A stretch of DNA of 64,000 nt from Lachnospiraceae bacterium (GTDB lineage: Bacteria > Bacillota > Clostridia > Lachnospirales > Lachnospiraceae), in assembly GCA_014239155.1 (NCBI GenBank), contig JAAZZQ010000069.1, positions 110,616 through 174,615 on the forward strand, written 5' to 3'. How positions within the stretch are numbered: the stretch's first letter is position 1; each line of letters opens with the position of its first letter. Shown piece after piece: positions 25,482 through 34,420 of the stretch. Position numbers and translations under genes: made by a program. The notes under the pieces are model-generated. The model did not search any database and was not told the origin of the DNA. It saw only the letters and a list, made by a program, of their open reading frames with translations.

Positions 25482-27500
25482 ATGCGGTTTGAATTTGACA
25501 AAAAAAATTGGACCTCGATTATAGAGGGAGAGAAAGACTGTTATCTGCTCGCAAATGGATTGGGTGGTTACAGTAGTTTGTCAGTTATAGGAGCAGCAGC
25601 AAGAGGCGATCAGGCGTTGCTAATGTCTGCAAAGAGAGCACCAAATGTTAGAATGCATCTGGTTTCTAATATTTTTGAACGATTGGTTGTTGATGAACAA
25701 GAATATATTTTGACTTCGCAGCGCATGAAATCAGGAAAAGATTATACTGGATTTCATTATCTGGAAAAATTTATTTATGATGATTTTGATGAACTTGCAC
25801 CTATGTGGATTTATCGGATTGAAGACATAACGATCACAAAACACTTACAGATGATGCATGGTGAAAACAAGGTGGCATTATGGTATGAAATTGATAATCC
25901 ATCAGAGAAAAATGTGACCTTAGAATTGTTGCCGCTGTTGCGTTTTACTTCAAAAAAAGAGGATTTTAACGATGCCCAAAATTTGGATGCATACCAGATA
26001 ATGCCAATGCCTTGTGGTGCTAGTGATGCATATTTACGAGATAGCGAATACTGTATTACAGATGGGGATATTAAGCTGTTTTTCAAAACGAATACAAGTT
26101 TGTCTCAGCAGTCTGCGCATTTATTTGGAGAATTGTATTTCTCGCAAGATGAGCGCGACGGGCGTGTAGCGTATGGCAATGCCTTTGTAAATTGTATTTT
26201 AAAACAAAAAATAGAGGCAAAGAAGGACATCTATGTCACTTTTAGTACAGAGACAATTACGGATTTTGATGCGAAAAAATGTTACGAGACGTGTGTACAA
26301 AAAAATAGTGCGCGTAAAAAGCAATTGCTTGCACAGGCTACATTATCTTCGGAACTTGGAAAGCAACTTGTGTTAAGTGCAGACGCATATATTGTGCGGC
26401 GGGATTCTACCAACGGAAAAAGTATTATAGCAGGTTATCCATTTTTTGAGGACTGGGGGCGCGACACAATGATATCGCTTGCAGGCGCAACAATTATCAC
26501 AAGACGTTTTGCAGAATGTAAAAGTATTCTACAAACCTTTGCAAACTATGTAAAAAATGGACTGCTGCCAAACTTGTTCCCGGAGGGTGGGGAAAATCCT
26601 ATGTATAATTCTGCTGACGCGCCGCTATTGTTTGTGAATGCAGTGTATGAGTACATGAAATATTCTGGTGATAAGGCATTTCAAGCCGAAATACTACCTG
26701 TGTTAGAGCAGATTATTAATAACTATCAAAATGGTACAGATTTTCACATTGGTATGGACTGTGATGGCTTGATTATGGCGGGAGCTGGTTTAGAACAGCT
26801 TACATGGATGGATGTGCGTGTGGGCGACTTCCTGCCGACGCCAAGGCATGGAAAGCCTGTGGAAATCAATGCGTATTGGTACAGTGCGTTGATGGTAATG
26901 TATGAGTTAACACAGGAAACAAAGTATCAGGAACTTGCCGCAAAAGTTAAGACTTCTTTTATAGAGAAATTCTGGAATGAAAGCGAGCAATGTTTAAAAG
27001 ATGTACTCTCTGGTAGAAAAGATGAAAATCAGATTCGATGCAATCAAATTTGGGCGCTCACAATGCCGTTCACCATGTTGCCTATTGAGAAAGAGAAATT
27101 AATTTTGAAAAAAGTAAAAGAAGAACTCTATACAACAGTTGGCTTGCGTACTCTTGTAAAGAGCGACCCCGATTTTCACCCAATTTATATTGGACCGATG
27201 GAGGAGCGTGACAGGGCATATCATCAGGGAACTGTGTGGGCATTTCCTTTGGGAGCCTATTATAGAGCATGTGTTCGATATGCGGAGAAATGCGGGGACA
27301 AAACGGAAATAGAACGAATTAAAGCAGAGTTGACAGAAGGATTTGGAGCGCTTGCTGTATGGCTGCGAGAAGGCTGTGTTTCTCAAGTTGCTGAGATTTA
27401 TGACGGCGATACGCCAACTGTATCAAGAGGGTGCTTTGCGCAGGCGTGGAGTGTGACAGAATTGTTGCGGGCAGTTTATGATTTTGAAAGAATGTTATAG
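25482..27500 (+). CDS. Glycogen debranching enzyme, amylo-alpha-1,6-glucosidase type (GH133-like)
   Basis: A 672-residue cytoplasmic enzyme that removes alpha-1,6 branches during glycogen breakdown. Residues ~1-280 form the GDE N-terminal beta domain (CYLLANGLGGYSSLS), and ~290-670 form an (alpha/alpha)6 barrel with the strongly conserved FFEDWGRDTMISLAG, LFPEGGENPMYN, LTWMDVRVGD and QIWALTMPF segments. The ATG at 25482 is preferred because GAGGAG lies 7 bases before it; an in-frame ATG at 25464 has none. The gene stands alone ahead of the insertion sequence. Confidence 0.9.
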   Translation: MRFEFDKKNWTSIIEGEKDCYLLANGLGGYSSLSVIGAAARGDQALLMSAKRAPNVRMHLVSNIFERLVVDEQEYILTSQRMKSGKDYTGFHYLEKFIYDDFDELAPMWIYRIEDITITKHLQMMHGENKVALWYEIDNPSEKNVTLELLPLLRFTSKKEDFNDAQNLDAYQIMPMPCGASDAYLRDSEYCITDGDIKLFFKTNTSLSQQSAHLFGELYFSQDERDGRVAYGNAFVNCILKQKIEAKKDIYVTFSTETITDFDAKKCYETCVQKNSARKKQLLAQATLSSELGKQLVLSADAYIVRRDSTNGKSIIAGYPFFEDWGRDTMISLAGATIITRRFAECKSILQTFANYVKNGLLPNLFPEGGENPMYNSADAPLLFVNAVYEYMKYSGDKAFQAEILPVLEQIINNYQNGTDFHIGMDCDGLIMAGAGLEQLTWMDVRVGDFLPTPRHGKPVEINAYWYSALMVMYELTQETKYQELAAKVKTSFIEKFWNESEQCLKDVLSGRKDENQIRCNQIWALTMPFTMLPIEKEKLILKKVKEELYTTVGLRTLVKSDPDFHPIYIGPMEERDRAYHQGTVWAFPLGAYYRACVRYAEKCGDKTEIERIKAELTEGFGALAVWLREGCVSQVAEIYDGDTPTVSRGCFAQAWSVTELLRAVYDFERML

Positions 27501-27810
27501 AGTTTGCATAAAATTTTATATTTGTCATAATAAAATGTAAGAGCTTACTATTCACAGTCTAAAAGTCTGTTTATATATGTGTATTTCTGCCTTGTAAAAA
27601 GTAATTGTAAGAGCTTACATTTTTGCTAGAAATTTATTTTCAGTTGTGTTATGCTAGAAATATGTAATTATTGATGCATAGACCTGTACAAGAAAGACGT
27701 CAAAGCGGTGTTATCAACAGATTTTTATAATTAAGAATAAAAAGAAAAAAACACTTGATATTCTTTCATAATCGCGATTTTATACAGCTATGAAAGGTGG
27801 TGTGAAAAGT
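27501..27810. other. Gap between debranching enzyme and the IS607-type transposase
   Basis: About 310 bases with no ORF. It holds two copies of a short palindrome (27537-27548 and 27607-27618) and, at 27681-27690, a decamer that recurs inverted at 29733-29742. The left end of the insertion sequence must lie in this gap but cannot be fixed from one sequence. Confidence 0.5.
27537..27618. repeat. Two identical GTAAGAGCTTAC palindromic sites 70 bp apart
   Basis: Exact 12-base copies at 27537-27548 and 27607-27618, each a GTAAG/CTTAC palindrome around AG. They could be operator sites or part of the insertion-sequence end. Confidence 0.5.
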
Positions 27811-28445
27811 ATGGTAAAAGATGTTGATTTAACAAAAGATTATTACAAAAGTGGAGAAGTAGCTAAAATGATTGGAGTTGGTACAAGAACAGTTCAAAAT
27901 TATTGTATCAATGGTTTACTTTCGGAAATTTTTGTAAATAAAAGACGGTTAATTCCAAAAGATTCTTTGATTGATTTTTTGAAAAGCAGGGATCTGTATT
28001 TAGAAACGGAAGAGAACTGGAAAGATATTATTTATGCAAGAGTTTCTACTCATAAACAAAAAAATCGGGGAGACCTGGAAAGACAAATACAAAACATAGC
28101 AAGGTTTGCAATTACTCAAAATCCAAAAAATTTAGAAATGATAGCGGAAGTAGGAAGTGGTTTAAATGATAATCGAAAAGGACTCACAAAGTTAATTACC
28201 TTAGTTCAGGAAGATAAAGTATCTCGTATTTTTATTAATTATAAAGATAGATTAACAAGGTTTGGATTTCATTATTTACAGCTTATTTGCGATTTTCATA
28301 AAATAGAAATTATAATTGTAAGTACAGAAACAGAAGATATCATTTCTATCATACATTTTTTTCTGGAAAATTATATGGATTAAGAAAAAAGGTAAAAGAA
28401 GAGGTTTGTATAGAATTAGATAAGGAACCAGAAGAAAAAGAGTAA
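27811..28445 (+). pseudogene. tnpA: IS607 serine transposase, frameshifted near the C-terminus
   Basis: The first 190 residues read continuously: a MerR-like helix-turn-helix (SGEVAKMIGVGTRTVQNYC), then a serine-recombinase domain with the catalytic serine in YARVST and the DRLTRFG segment. After IIHFF the frame changes at a run of seven T (near 28355-28361) and stops at 28383. One more T would restore SGKLYGLRKK, a conserved IS607 ending, and carry the frame to the TAA at 28443. So about 27 family-like residues are replaced by seven. The start at 27811 is supported by AAAGGTGG. It is either a true mutation, a homopolymer sequencing error, or slippage-dependent expression. Confidence 0.8.
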
Positions 28446-28476
28446 TAGTTTCTTTTTAGAAAGGTGGCGAGGAAGA

Positions 28477-29697
28477 ATGATAATAGAGCAGGTAGAAATT
28501 CATAATATTTCCTGTAACCATAAATATTATAAGGAATGTGACCGTCTTTGTTTTTTAAGCAAAAATCTTTATAATACAACGTTGTATGCAGTAAGACAAT
28601 ATTATTTTAAAACAGGAAAGTACTTAAATTACAATCAAGTAAATAAAGAATTTACCCACCAGAATCAGACAGATTACAGAGCATTGCCAGCAAAAGTATC
28701 CAAGTGGGTGCAAAAATTAGTAGAACAAGATTTCAAGTCGTTCTTTGCACTTTTAAAGAAAAAACAACAAGGAAAGTATGAAAACCCAGTAAAAATCCCT
28801 AAGTATGCAGATAAAGTAAAAGGAAGAAAAAAATTACATTATGAAAAAGGTGCAATTTCTTTTGTTAAAGAAGGGTATCTAAAATTATCACAAACAGAAA
28901 TAGAAATCAAAACGAACCTATCGAAAGACAGCATTCGTTATGTAGAAATTGTGCCAGATCTTCGGGGATTTCAAATTATCCTAGGATATCAAAAAGAATG
29001 CAAAGTGAAACAAGAGAATGGAAGATATGCAAGTATAGATTTAGGTTTAAATAATTTAGCTACGGTTACATCAAACGTAATCAAACCATTTATTATCAAT
29101 GGAAAACCATGTAAAAGTATCAACCAGTATGCAAATAAAAAGATAGCAACTTTAAAAAGTTTGTTACCACAAGAAAAATATAGTTCCAAACAGATAAAAA
29201 AGACGTTTATAAAACGTAATAACAAAATCAAAGATTATTTACATAAAGCAAGTACCTATGTAGTGAATCAATTAGTTTCCAATGATATCAACACTTTAGT
29301 GTTAGGTTATAATAAAGAATGGAAACAAGACATTAGTATAGGAAAAAGAAATAACCAGAATTTTGTAGAAATCCCGTTTTATAGATTCAAAGAAATGCTT
29401 TTGTATAAGTGTCAGTTACATGGAATTACACTCATCGAACAAGAAGAATCCTATACTTCTAAATGTAGTTTTATAGATAAGGAAGAAATCAAAAAGCATA
29501 AAAGGTATCAAGGGAAAAGAATCGAAAGAGGATTGTATCAAACAAAAGAAGGAAAGGTTATCCATGCAGATGTGAATGGTTCTTTAAATATTATGAGAAA
29601 ATATTTAGAGAAGAACGTAGCTTGGAACAACCAAATATGGTTGAACTTAGTAGAGGTATGCAGTATGCCAAACATACAGGTAATTACTTGTGTGTAA
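28477..29697 (+). CDS. tnpB: TnpB, RNA-guided nuclease of the IS607-type element
   Basis: A 406-residue TnpB (OrfB), ancestor-like relative of Cas12, which cuts DNA guided by an RNA from the element's right end. RuvC catalytic residues are visible: Asp in SIDLGLNNLATV, Glu in EQEESYTSK, Asp in HADVNGSLNI. The usual two CXXC pairs of the zinc ribbon between the last two are absent (SKCSFIDKEEIKK has a single Cys), a variant known in some TnpBs. GGTGGCGAGGA precedes the ATG. It appears intact, unlike the transposase. Confidence 0.92.
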   Translation: MIIEQVEIHNISCNHKYYKECDRLCFLSKNLYNTTLYAVRQYYFKTGKYLNYNQVNKEFTHQNQTDYRALPAKVSKWVQKLVEQDFKSFFALLKKKQQGKYENPVKIPKYADKVKGRKKLHYEKGAISFVKEGYLKLSQTEIEIKTNLSKDSIRYVEIVPDLRGFQIILGYQKECKVKQENGRYASIDLGLNNLATVTSNVIKPFIINGKPCKSINQYANKKIATLKSLLPQEKYSSKQIKKTFIKRNNKIKDYLHKASTYVVNQLVSNDINTLVLGYNKEWKQDISIGKRNNQNFVEIPFYRFKEMLLYKCQLHGITLIEQEESYTSKCSFIDKEEIKKHKRYQGKRIERGLYQTKEGKVIHADVNGSLNIMRKYLEKNVAWNNQIWLNLVEVCSMPNIQVITCV

Positions 29698-29700
29698 AAT

Positions 29701-29742
29701 GTATTTTCTTGAATTTCTCAAGAAATACAAACTGTACAGGTC
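29701..29742 (+). ncRNA. Candidate 3' part of TnpB guide RNA (omega RNA) scaffold
   Basis: Directly after the tnpB stop, GTATTTTCTTGA (29701-29712) pairs with TCAAGAAATAC (29718-29728) with one bulged base. Omega RNAs of TnpB elements derive from the tnpB 3' end and its downstream flank, ending at the element boundary, so this hairpin is a natural scaffold candidate. The exact boundary and guide are not resolved. Confidence 0.4.
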
Positions 29743-29804
29743 CGCAACAAGTGAGGAAAATAATAATGTGCCATCGTTTCAATTTTGGCAGAATGGAGGA
29801 AACA

Positions 29805-31361
29805 ATGAAGTTTGAGGTAATCTATAAGACTTCCACAAGTTTTGTGGTAGAAATCAAAGAAAATGGCTATTTTTCATCGGAACAAGAGCATGAGATTTAT
29901 GTAAATGACAAGCTTGCTGAGAAGAGTAACCGAAATGTAGTGACAGTATTTGGGCTGGCACCTGCAACCACTTACAATATTAAATTAATATGCGGTGAAG
30001 AGGAATCAGAAACATTTCAGGTGACAACAAAGGAGGAGTATGTCACGCTAAATGTCAAGGATTTTGGTGCAAAGGGTGACGGAGAGACAGACGACACACA
30101 TTTTATTCAGTGTGCTATTAACGCATGTCCAAAGGGAGGGAGAGTCTACATTCCTGAGGGAGTATATAAAATTTATCCGCTTTTCTTAAAAAGTGATTTG
30201 GTTTTCGATATTGGCAAAGATGCAACGCTCTCTGCTTTTACAGATAGAACAAAATTCCCAATTCTTCCCGGCAAAATAGAGTGTGTTGATAAGGAACAGG
30301 AATATTTACTTGGAACTTGGGAAGGCGACCCACTTGATATGTTTGCAGGTATTCTTACAGGCATTCATGTGGAGAATGTTGTGATTACTGGACAGGGAAC
30401 AATTGACGGCTGTGCCAGCAGAGAAAACTGGTGGGATAATCCCAAAGTAAAGCGTATTGCATGGCGCCCACGTATGATTTTTCTTAATCATTGTAAAAAT
30501 GTTGTCCTTCATGGCATTACAGTAAAAAACAGCCCTTCTTGGAATATTCACCCTTATTTTTCAGAGGATTTAAAATTTATCAACATCTCTGTGCTAGGGC
30601 CAAAAGATTCACCAAACACAGATGGTTTAGATCCAGAATCTTGCAAAAATGTAGAAATTATTGGTGTTTACTTCTCAGTTGGTGATGACTGTATTGCCAT
30701 TAAATCTGGTAAAATTTATATGGGTGCAAAATATAAGACTCCTTCTGAAAATCTTACAATTCGGCAATGTTGTATGCGTGATGGGCATGGATCTATCACA
30801 ATTGGAAGTGAGATGGCAGGCGGCGTAAAAAATCTTAATGTTGAAAATTGCCTATTTCTTCATACAGATAGGGGATTGCGCATTAAGACAAGACGTGGTC
30901 GTGGCAAAGACGCGATTGTGACTGGCATCAAATTTGAGAATATTATTATGGACCATGTGATGACACCTGTTGTAATGAACTCTTTTTATTTCTGTGATGC
31001 AGATGGGCACTCCGATTATGTACAGTCGAAGGAGTTTCATCCAGTAGATGAGCGGACACCTTATCTTGGAGACTTTTTATTTAAAAATTTAAAGGCGACA
31101 AACTGCCATGCGGCAGCTTCCTATCTGTATGGATTGCCAGAACAGAAGATTCATCATGTTGTGTTTGAGAATGCCTCTTTCTCCTTTGCGGAAAATCCAA
31201 CAGCAGGGGCTCCAGCAATGATGGATGGCGTTGATAAACAGACCAACACAGGCATTTTTGCAAAAAATATTGAGACATTGGAATTAAAGAATGTAACAGT
31301 ATCTGGTCAAAATGGTGATGCTGTGACTTGTGATGGGATTGATCGTTATATAAACGTTTAA
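29805..31361 (+). CDS. GH28 polygalacturonase, cytoplasmic
   Basis: A 518-residue pectin hydrolase of glycoside hydrolase family 28, likely exo-acting on oligogalacturonides. Residues ~1-80 resemble a fibronectin-III-like cap; the rest is a right-handed beta-helix with family signatures: NTDGLDPESC (catalytic Asp pair with the next), GDDCIAIKSG, GHGSITIGSE (catalytic His) and RIKTRRGRG. No signal peptide is present, so it acts inside the cell. The reading frame runs back into the insertion sequence (to 29622), but GGAGG at 29795-29799 fixes the ATG at 29805. It heads the pectin operon. Confidence 0.93.
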   Translation: MKFEVIYKTSTSFVVEIKENGYFSSEQEHEIYVNDKLAEKSNRNVVTVFGLAPATTYNIKLICGEEESETFQVTTKEEYVTLNVKDFGAKGDGETDDTHFIQCAINACPKGGRVYIPEGVYKIYPLFLKSDLVFDIGKDATLSAFTDRTKFPILPGKIECVDKEQEYLLGTWEGDPLDMFAGILTGIHVENVVITGQGTIDGCASRENWWDNPKVKRIAWRPRMIFLNHCKNVVLHGITVKNSPSWNIHPYFSEDLKFINISVLGPKDSPNTDGLDPESCKNVEIIGVYFSVGDDCIAIKSGKIYMGAKYKTPSENLTIRQCCMRDGHGSITIGSEMAGGVKNLNVENCLFLHTDRGLRIKTRRGRGKDAIVTGIKFENIIMDHVMTPVVMNSFYFCDADGHSDYVQSKEFHPVDERTPYLGDFLFKNLKATNCHAAASYLYGLPEQKIHHVVFENASFSFAENPTAGAPAMMDGVDKQTNTGIFAKNIETLELKNVTVSGQNGDAVTCDGIDRYINV

Positions 31362-31419
31362 CAAAAGAACAACAAAAAGAATTTGTGTAACTTATAACGA
31401 GAAAAAGGAGTTGCGTTGC

Positions 31420-32556
31420 ATGGCGATTGAGATTATAGAAAAGTATGTAAATGAATTGATTGACCGAAGCACATTAGAGGAACCTGTCTGGAATATTGAG
31501 AAGATACGAGCGGGCAAAAAAGCTTCATGGGATTATATTGATGGCTGCATGATTATGTCCCTTTTGGAGCTCTATAAAGTAACAAAGAATCAAAAGTATT
31601 TTGATTTTGCCGAGAAATATATTGACCATCGCATTACAGATGATGGCACAATTATTGGGTATAAAAAAGAAGACTTAAATCTTGATAATATTAATGAGGG
31701 TAAAAATCTGTTTACACTTTATGATTTGACTGGAAAAGAAAAATATGCGAAGGCGACAGAGAAAATCTATCAGCAGATTTTGGAGATGCCGCGCACAAAA
31801 GAAGGGAATTTTTGGCATAAAAAGATTTATCCCAATCAGGTATGGCTAGATGGATTATATATGGCTCAACCATATTACATAGAGTATGAAAATCGTTTTC
31901 ACAATAAGAAAAATTATAAAGATATTTTTACACAGTTTTTTAATGTAGAAAAAAACCAGAAGGATTCTAAGACAGGATTGTATTATCATGCATATGATGC
32001 GGAACGTTTTATGTTCTGGGCAGACAAGGAAACTGGACTTTCACAGAATTTCTGGCTTAGAGCGCTTGGTTGGTTTTCAATGGCATTGCTTGACACATTA
32101 ACACTTGCAGATTCAGACTATCCTGATTATAAACATTTGTTGCAAATGTATCAGGACTTAATTAATGCTATGTTAAAATTTCAATCTCCAGAGGGAATGT
32201 GGTATCAAGTGCCAAATTTCCCAAATAGAGAGCAAAATTATTTGGAGACAAGCGGCAGTTCGATTATGGCATATTGTTTGATGAAAGGTGTACGTTTGGG
32301 GTATCTTCCAAAAGAGTATCGTGAACATGGCATAAGAGCTTTTAATGGAATCTGTGATCAATATCTTTCTACAGAGGAGGGAAAAATGCATCTTGGTGGT
32401 ATCTGTCTTGTGGCAGGTCTTGGACCAGAGACAAACCCACGGCGAGATGGAAGCTATGAGTATTATATGTCAGAACCCATTGTAAAAGATGACGCAAAGG
32501 GAACCGCGCCATTTTTGTTAGCCTATGCAGAGATGTTGAGATTAGAAGAAGGATAA
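31420..32556 (+). CDS. GH105 unsaturated (rhamno)galacturonyl hydrolase
   Basis: A 378-residue cytoplasmic enzyme that removes the terminal 4,5-unsaturated uronic acid left by pectate or rhamnogalacturonan lyases. It is an (alpha/alpha)6 barrel with GH105 features: WDYIDGCMIMSLLELY, QVWLDGLYMAQP (catalytic Asp region), FWLRALGWFSMALLD and ETSGSSIMAYCLMKG. AAAGGAG lies 9 bases before the ATG at 31420; a TTG three codons earlier is less likely. It lies 58 bases after the GH28 gene. Confidence 0.92.
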   Translation: MAIEIIEKYVNELIDRSTLEEPVWNIEKIRAGKKASWDYIDGCMIMSLLELYKVTKNQKYFDFAEKYIDHRITDDGTIIGYKKEDLNLDNINEGKNLFTLYDLTGKEKYAKATEKIYQQILEMPRTKEGNFWHKKIYPNQVWLDGLYMAQPYYIEYENRFHNKKNYKDIFTQFFNVEKNQKDSKTGLYYHAYDAERFMFWADKETGLSQNFWLRALGWFSMALLDTLTLADSDYPDYKHLLQMYQDLINAMLKFQSPEGMWYQVPNFPNREQNYLETSGSSIMAYCLMKGVRLGYLPKEYREHGIRAFNGICDQYLSTEEGKMHLGGICLVAGLGPETNPRRDGSYEYYMSEPIVKDDAKGTAPFLLAYAEMLRLEEG

Positions 32557-32564
32557 ACGTAGAG

Positions 32565-32592
32565 TCCGCATAGGCAAGTTTGCTTATGCGGA
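32565..32592 (+). terminator. Hairpin between GH105 and pectinesterase genes
   Basis: TCCGCATAGGCAA pairs with TTGCTTATGCGGA with a single G-T, followed by ATTTTAA. It resembles a weak intrinsic terminator or an operon-internal processing stem just ahead of the next ribosome site. Confidence 0.55.
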
Positions 32593-32619
32593 ATTTTAAG
32601 AGAGGTATTTTTATTGATT

Positions 32620-33576
32620 ATGGAGAAAAAAGAACTATATGTAGATGCTGCAGGAAAGCAAGAATTTGTTAAAATTGAAGATGCTCTTGAAGCAGCAAAA
32701 CAATTTGCCAACTGTGAAGTTCTAATACATATTGCACCGGGTACTTATAAGGAACGGCTTGTAATTCAACAAAATAACATTTCTTTTATTGGCACAGATG
32801 CTAATCAAACAAAAATTACTTATTCTGACAGCGCGTTGGATTTCATGCCAGAGGGAGACAAACGAGGAACGTTTCGCACACCAAGTGTTTTTATTGATGC
32901 AGATTACTTCTATGCAAATAAGATTTCCTTTTATAATGAGGCAGGACAGGGAAATAAGGTAGGACAAGCACTTGCAGTATATGCAGACGGAGACCATTTG
33001 ATTTTTGAAAACTGCCGTTTTGACGGGCACCAAGACACACTATTTACAGCACCATTGCCAAAAAAGGAAAAGCAGACAGGTGGATTTAAGGGACCGAAAG
33101 AATTTGCGCCTAGACGAGTTGGCAGACAGCTTTATAAAGATTGTTATATTGCAGGCAATGTCGATTTTATTTTTGGCAGTGCCACAGCTTATTTTGAAAA
33201 TTGTGAGCTTTTTATGAAGCAGCGAAAAGGTGATATTAGCGGTTATGTAACTGCGCCTTCAACTTATGAAGAACAACAGTACGGATATGTTTTTCGAGAT
33301 TGTCGTTTTACAAGTGATTGCCCAGCAAAGAGCGCCTACCTTGGCAGACCTTGGCGAAAATTTGCAAAATGTGTGATTATTGATTCTGAAATTGGAGCAC
33401 ATATCCGCGAGGAAGGCTGGCATGACTGGGATAATAAAGAAGCATGGGAGACAATGTTTTTTGCAGAGTATGGAAATTATGGAGAAGGTGCCAAAGGGAA
33501 GCGCGCGCCATTTGTAAAAATGTTAACTGCAAAAGAGGCAGCAGAGTATGCACGCGAAAATGTAATTGGTTTTTGA
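32620..33576 (+). CDS. CE8 pectinesterase, cytoplasmic
   Basis: Demethylates galacturonan, releasing methanol. The ~318-residue beta-helix protein has the CE8 signatures: GQALAVYADGDH (Gln), FDGHQDTLF (general acid Asp), GNVDFIFGSATAYF (nucleophile Asp) and YLGRPWR (Arg). It lacks a signal peptide and so would act on imported methylated oligomers. The start is ambiguous: ATG at 32620 or, two codons earlier, TTG at 32614, which is better spaced from AGAGG. The operon partner enzymes on either side support a pectin oligomer role. Confidence 0.93.
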   Translation: MEKKELYVDAAGKQEFVKIEDALEAAKQFANCEVLIHIAPGTYKERLVIQQNNISFIGTDANQTKITYSDSALDFMPEGDKRGTFRTPSVFIDADYFYANKISFYNEAGQGNKVGQALAVYADGDHLIFENCRFDGHQDTLFTAPLPKKEKQTGGFKGPKEFAPRRVGRQLYKDCYIAGNVDFIFGSATAYFENCELFMKQRKGDISGYVTAPSTYEEQQYGYVFRDCRFTSDCPAKSAYLGRPWRKFAKCVIIDSEIGAHIREEGWHDWDNKEAWETMFFAEYGNYGEGAKGKRAPFVKMLTAKEAAEYARENVIGF

Positions 33577-33615
33577 CAGGAATAGCAAACAGCGTTGTTT
33601 GTAGGAGATTTTATG

Positions 33616-34386
33616 ATGGAAAAAATATATGAAATTGATTTTATAATGGAAAAAATAAAAATATATGAAATTGATTTTGCGGCACTAAATCCTGAAGGAA
33701 AGTCAAAATTTATTCTTGATTTAGGATTTCTTGCATCGTATTGTTTTATGGATTGCCCATTTGAGACTGCAATCAATGCACAGCTCTTGATTTTTACAAG
33801 GTGGTGGAATTCGTATCGCTTAATGATTCCCGAGAATCCAACCCCACAGATTATGGATATTATTATGGAAAAATTGTGGGATTATCAAGAAGGAAAACTA
33901 GAGCCATCAGAGTTTACATATTTTGCAAAGTGTTTGGAAGCAGTTGTATTTGAGATTGCAACAGGCTCTACAGAAAAAATGGATGAAGACGAAGCATACT
34001 ATGATTTTAAGGCAAAGTACTTTGAAGATTGGGATGATTGTTATGATTCATTTCTTATTGATTTTTCTTATATCTATTATGGGATTCGTGAACATGAGTT
34101 AGCTTGGAGCAATGTTGAGGATATTATTGATGGTGATATTGCAGATCTCAAAATTCCCTTGTTAGAAGGAATGGAAGAGGATTCAAATTGTACTGCATTT
34201 GCACAGAAAAAATGGACACAACAAATTTATAGTACCCCTAGATTTTGTCAGGTAATTGCGCTGCTTCAAAAGGATATAAAGACTGCGTTAGAAGGAAAGC
34301 CAATGGAAGAACTTCGCAAAGTATATCAGAATGAATATTTGTTCTCACCGGAGGATTGCGCCAAAGTGACCGCGGATTGGTATTGA
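33616..34386 (+). CDS. Unknown acidic protein in the pectin operon
   Basis: About 256 residues, soluble, acidic and rich in aromatic residues (FTRWWNSYRLM, WDYQEGKLEPSEFTYFAKCLEAVVFE, FSYIYYGIREHELAW). I recognise no family. The N-terminus is a fresh tandem duplication: MEKIYEIDF followed by MEKIKIYEIDF, each copy with its own in-frame ATG (33616 and 33646; another ATG at 33613). TAGGAG at 33602 favours 33613 or 33616. The gene is 40 bases after the pectinesterase and 34 before the isomerase. It may be unrelated to pectin and simply co-located. Confidence 0.7.
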   Translation: MEKIYEIDFIMEKIKIYEIDFAALNPEGKSKFILDLGFLASYCFMDCPFETAINAQLLIFTRWWNSYRLMIPENPTPQIMDIIMEKLWDYQEGKLEPSEFTYFAKCLEAVVFEIATGSTEKMDEDEAYYDFKAKYFEDWDDCYDSFLIDFSYIYYGIREHELAWSNVEDIIDGDIADLKIPLLEGMEEDSNCTAFAQKKWTQQIYSTPRFCQVIALLQKDIKTALEGKPMEELRKVYQNEYLFSPEDCAKVTADWY

Positions 34387-34420
34387 CAAGGCGTTATATA
34401 AAGATAATTAGGAGGAAAAA

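Larger units (their letters stand above)
27681..29742 (+). mobile_element. IS607-type insertion sequence (serine transposase plus TnpB)
   Basis: The element carries a MerR-HTH/serine-recombinase gene and a TnpB gene in the same direction, the IS607 plan. Limits are approximate: IS607 elements lack terminal inverted repeats, and I used the inverted decamers GACCTGTACA (27681-27690) and TGTACAGGTC (29733-29742), which bracket both genes, only as markers. It sits between the debranching enzyme and the pectin operon. Confidence 0.75.

Noticed and set aside
29622..29804. N-terminal extension of the polygalacturonase back into the insertion sequence
   Set aside because: The frame is open by chance through the tnpB end. 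A strong GGAGG sits ahead of the ATG at 29805, where family similarity begins.
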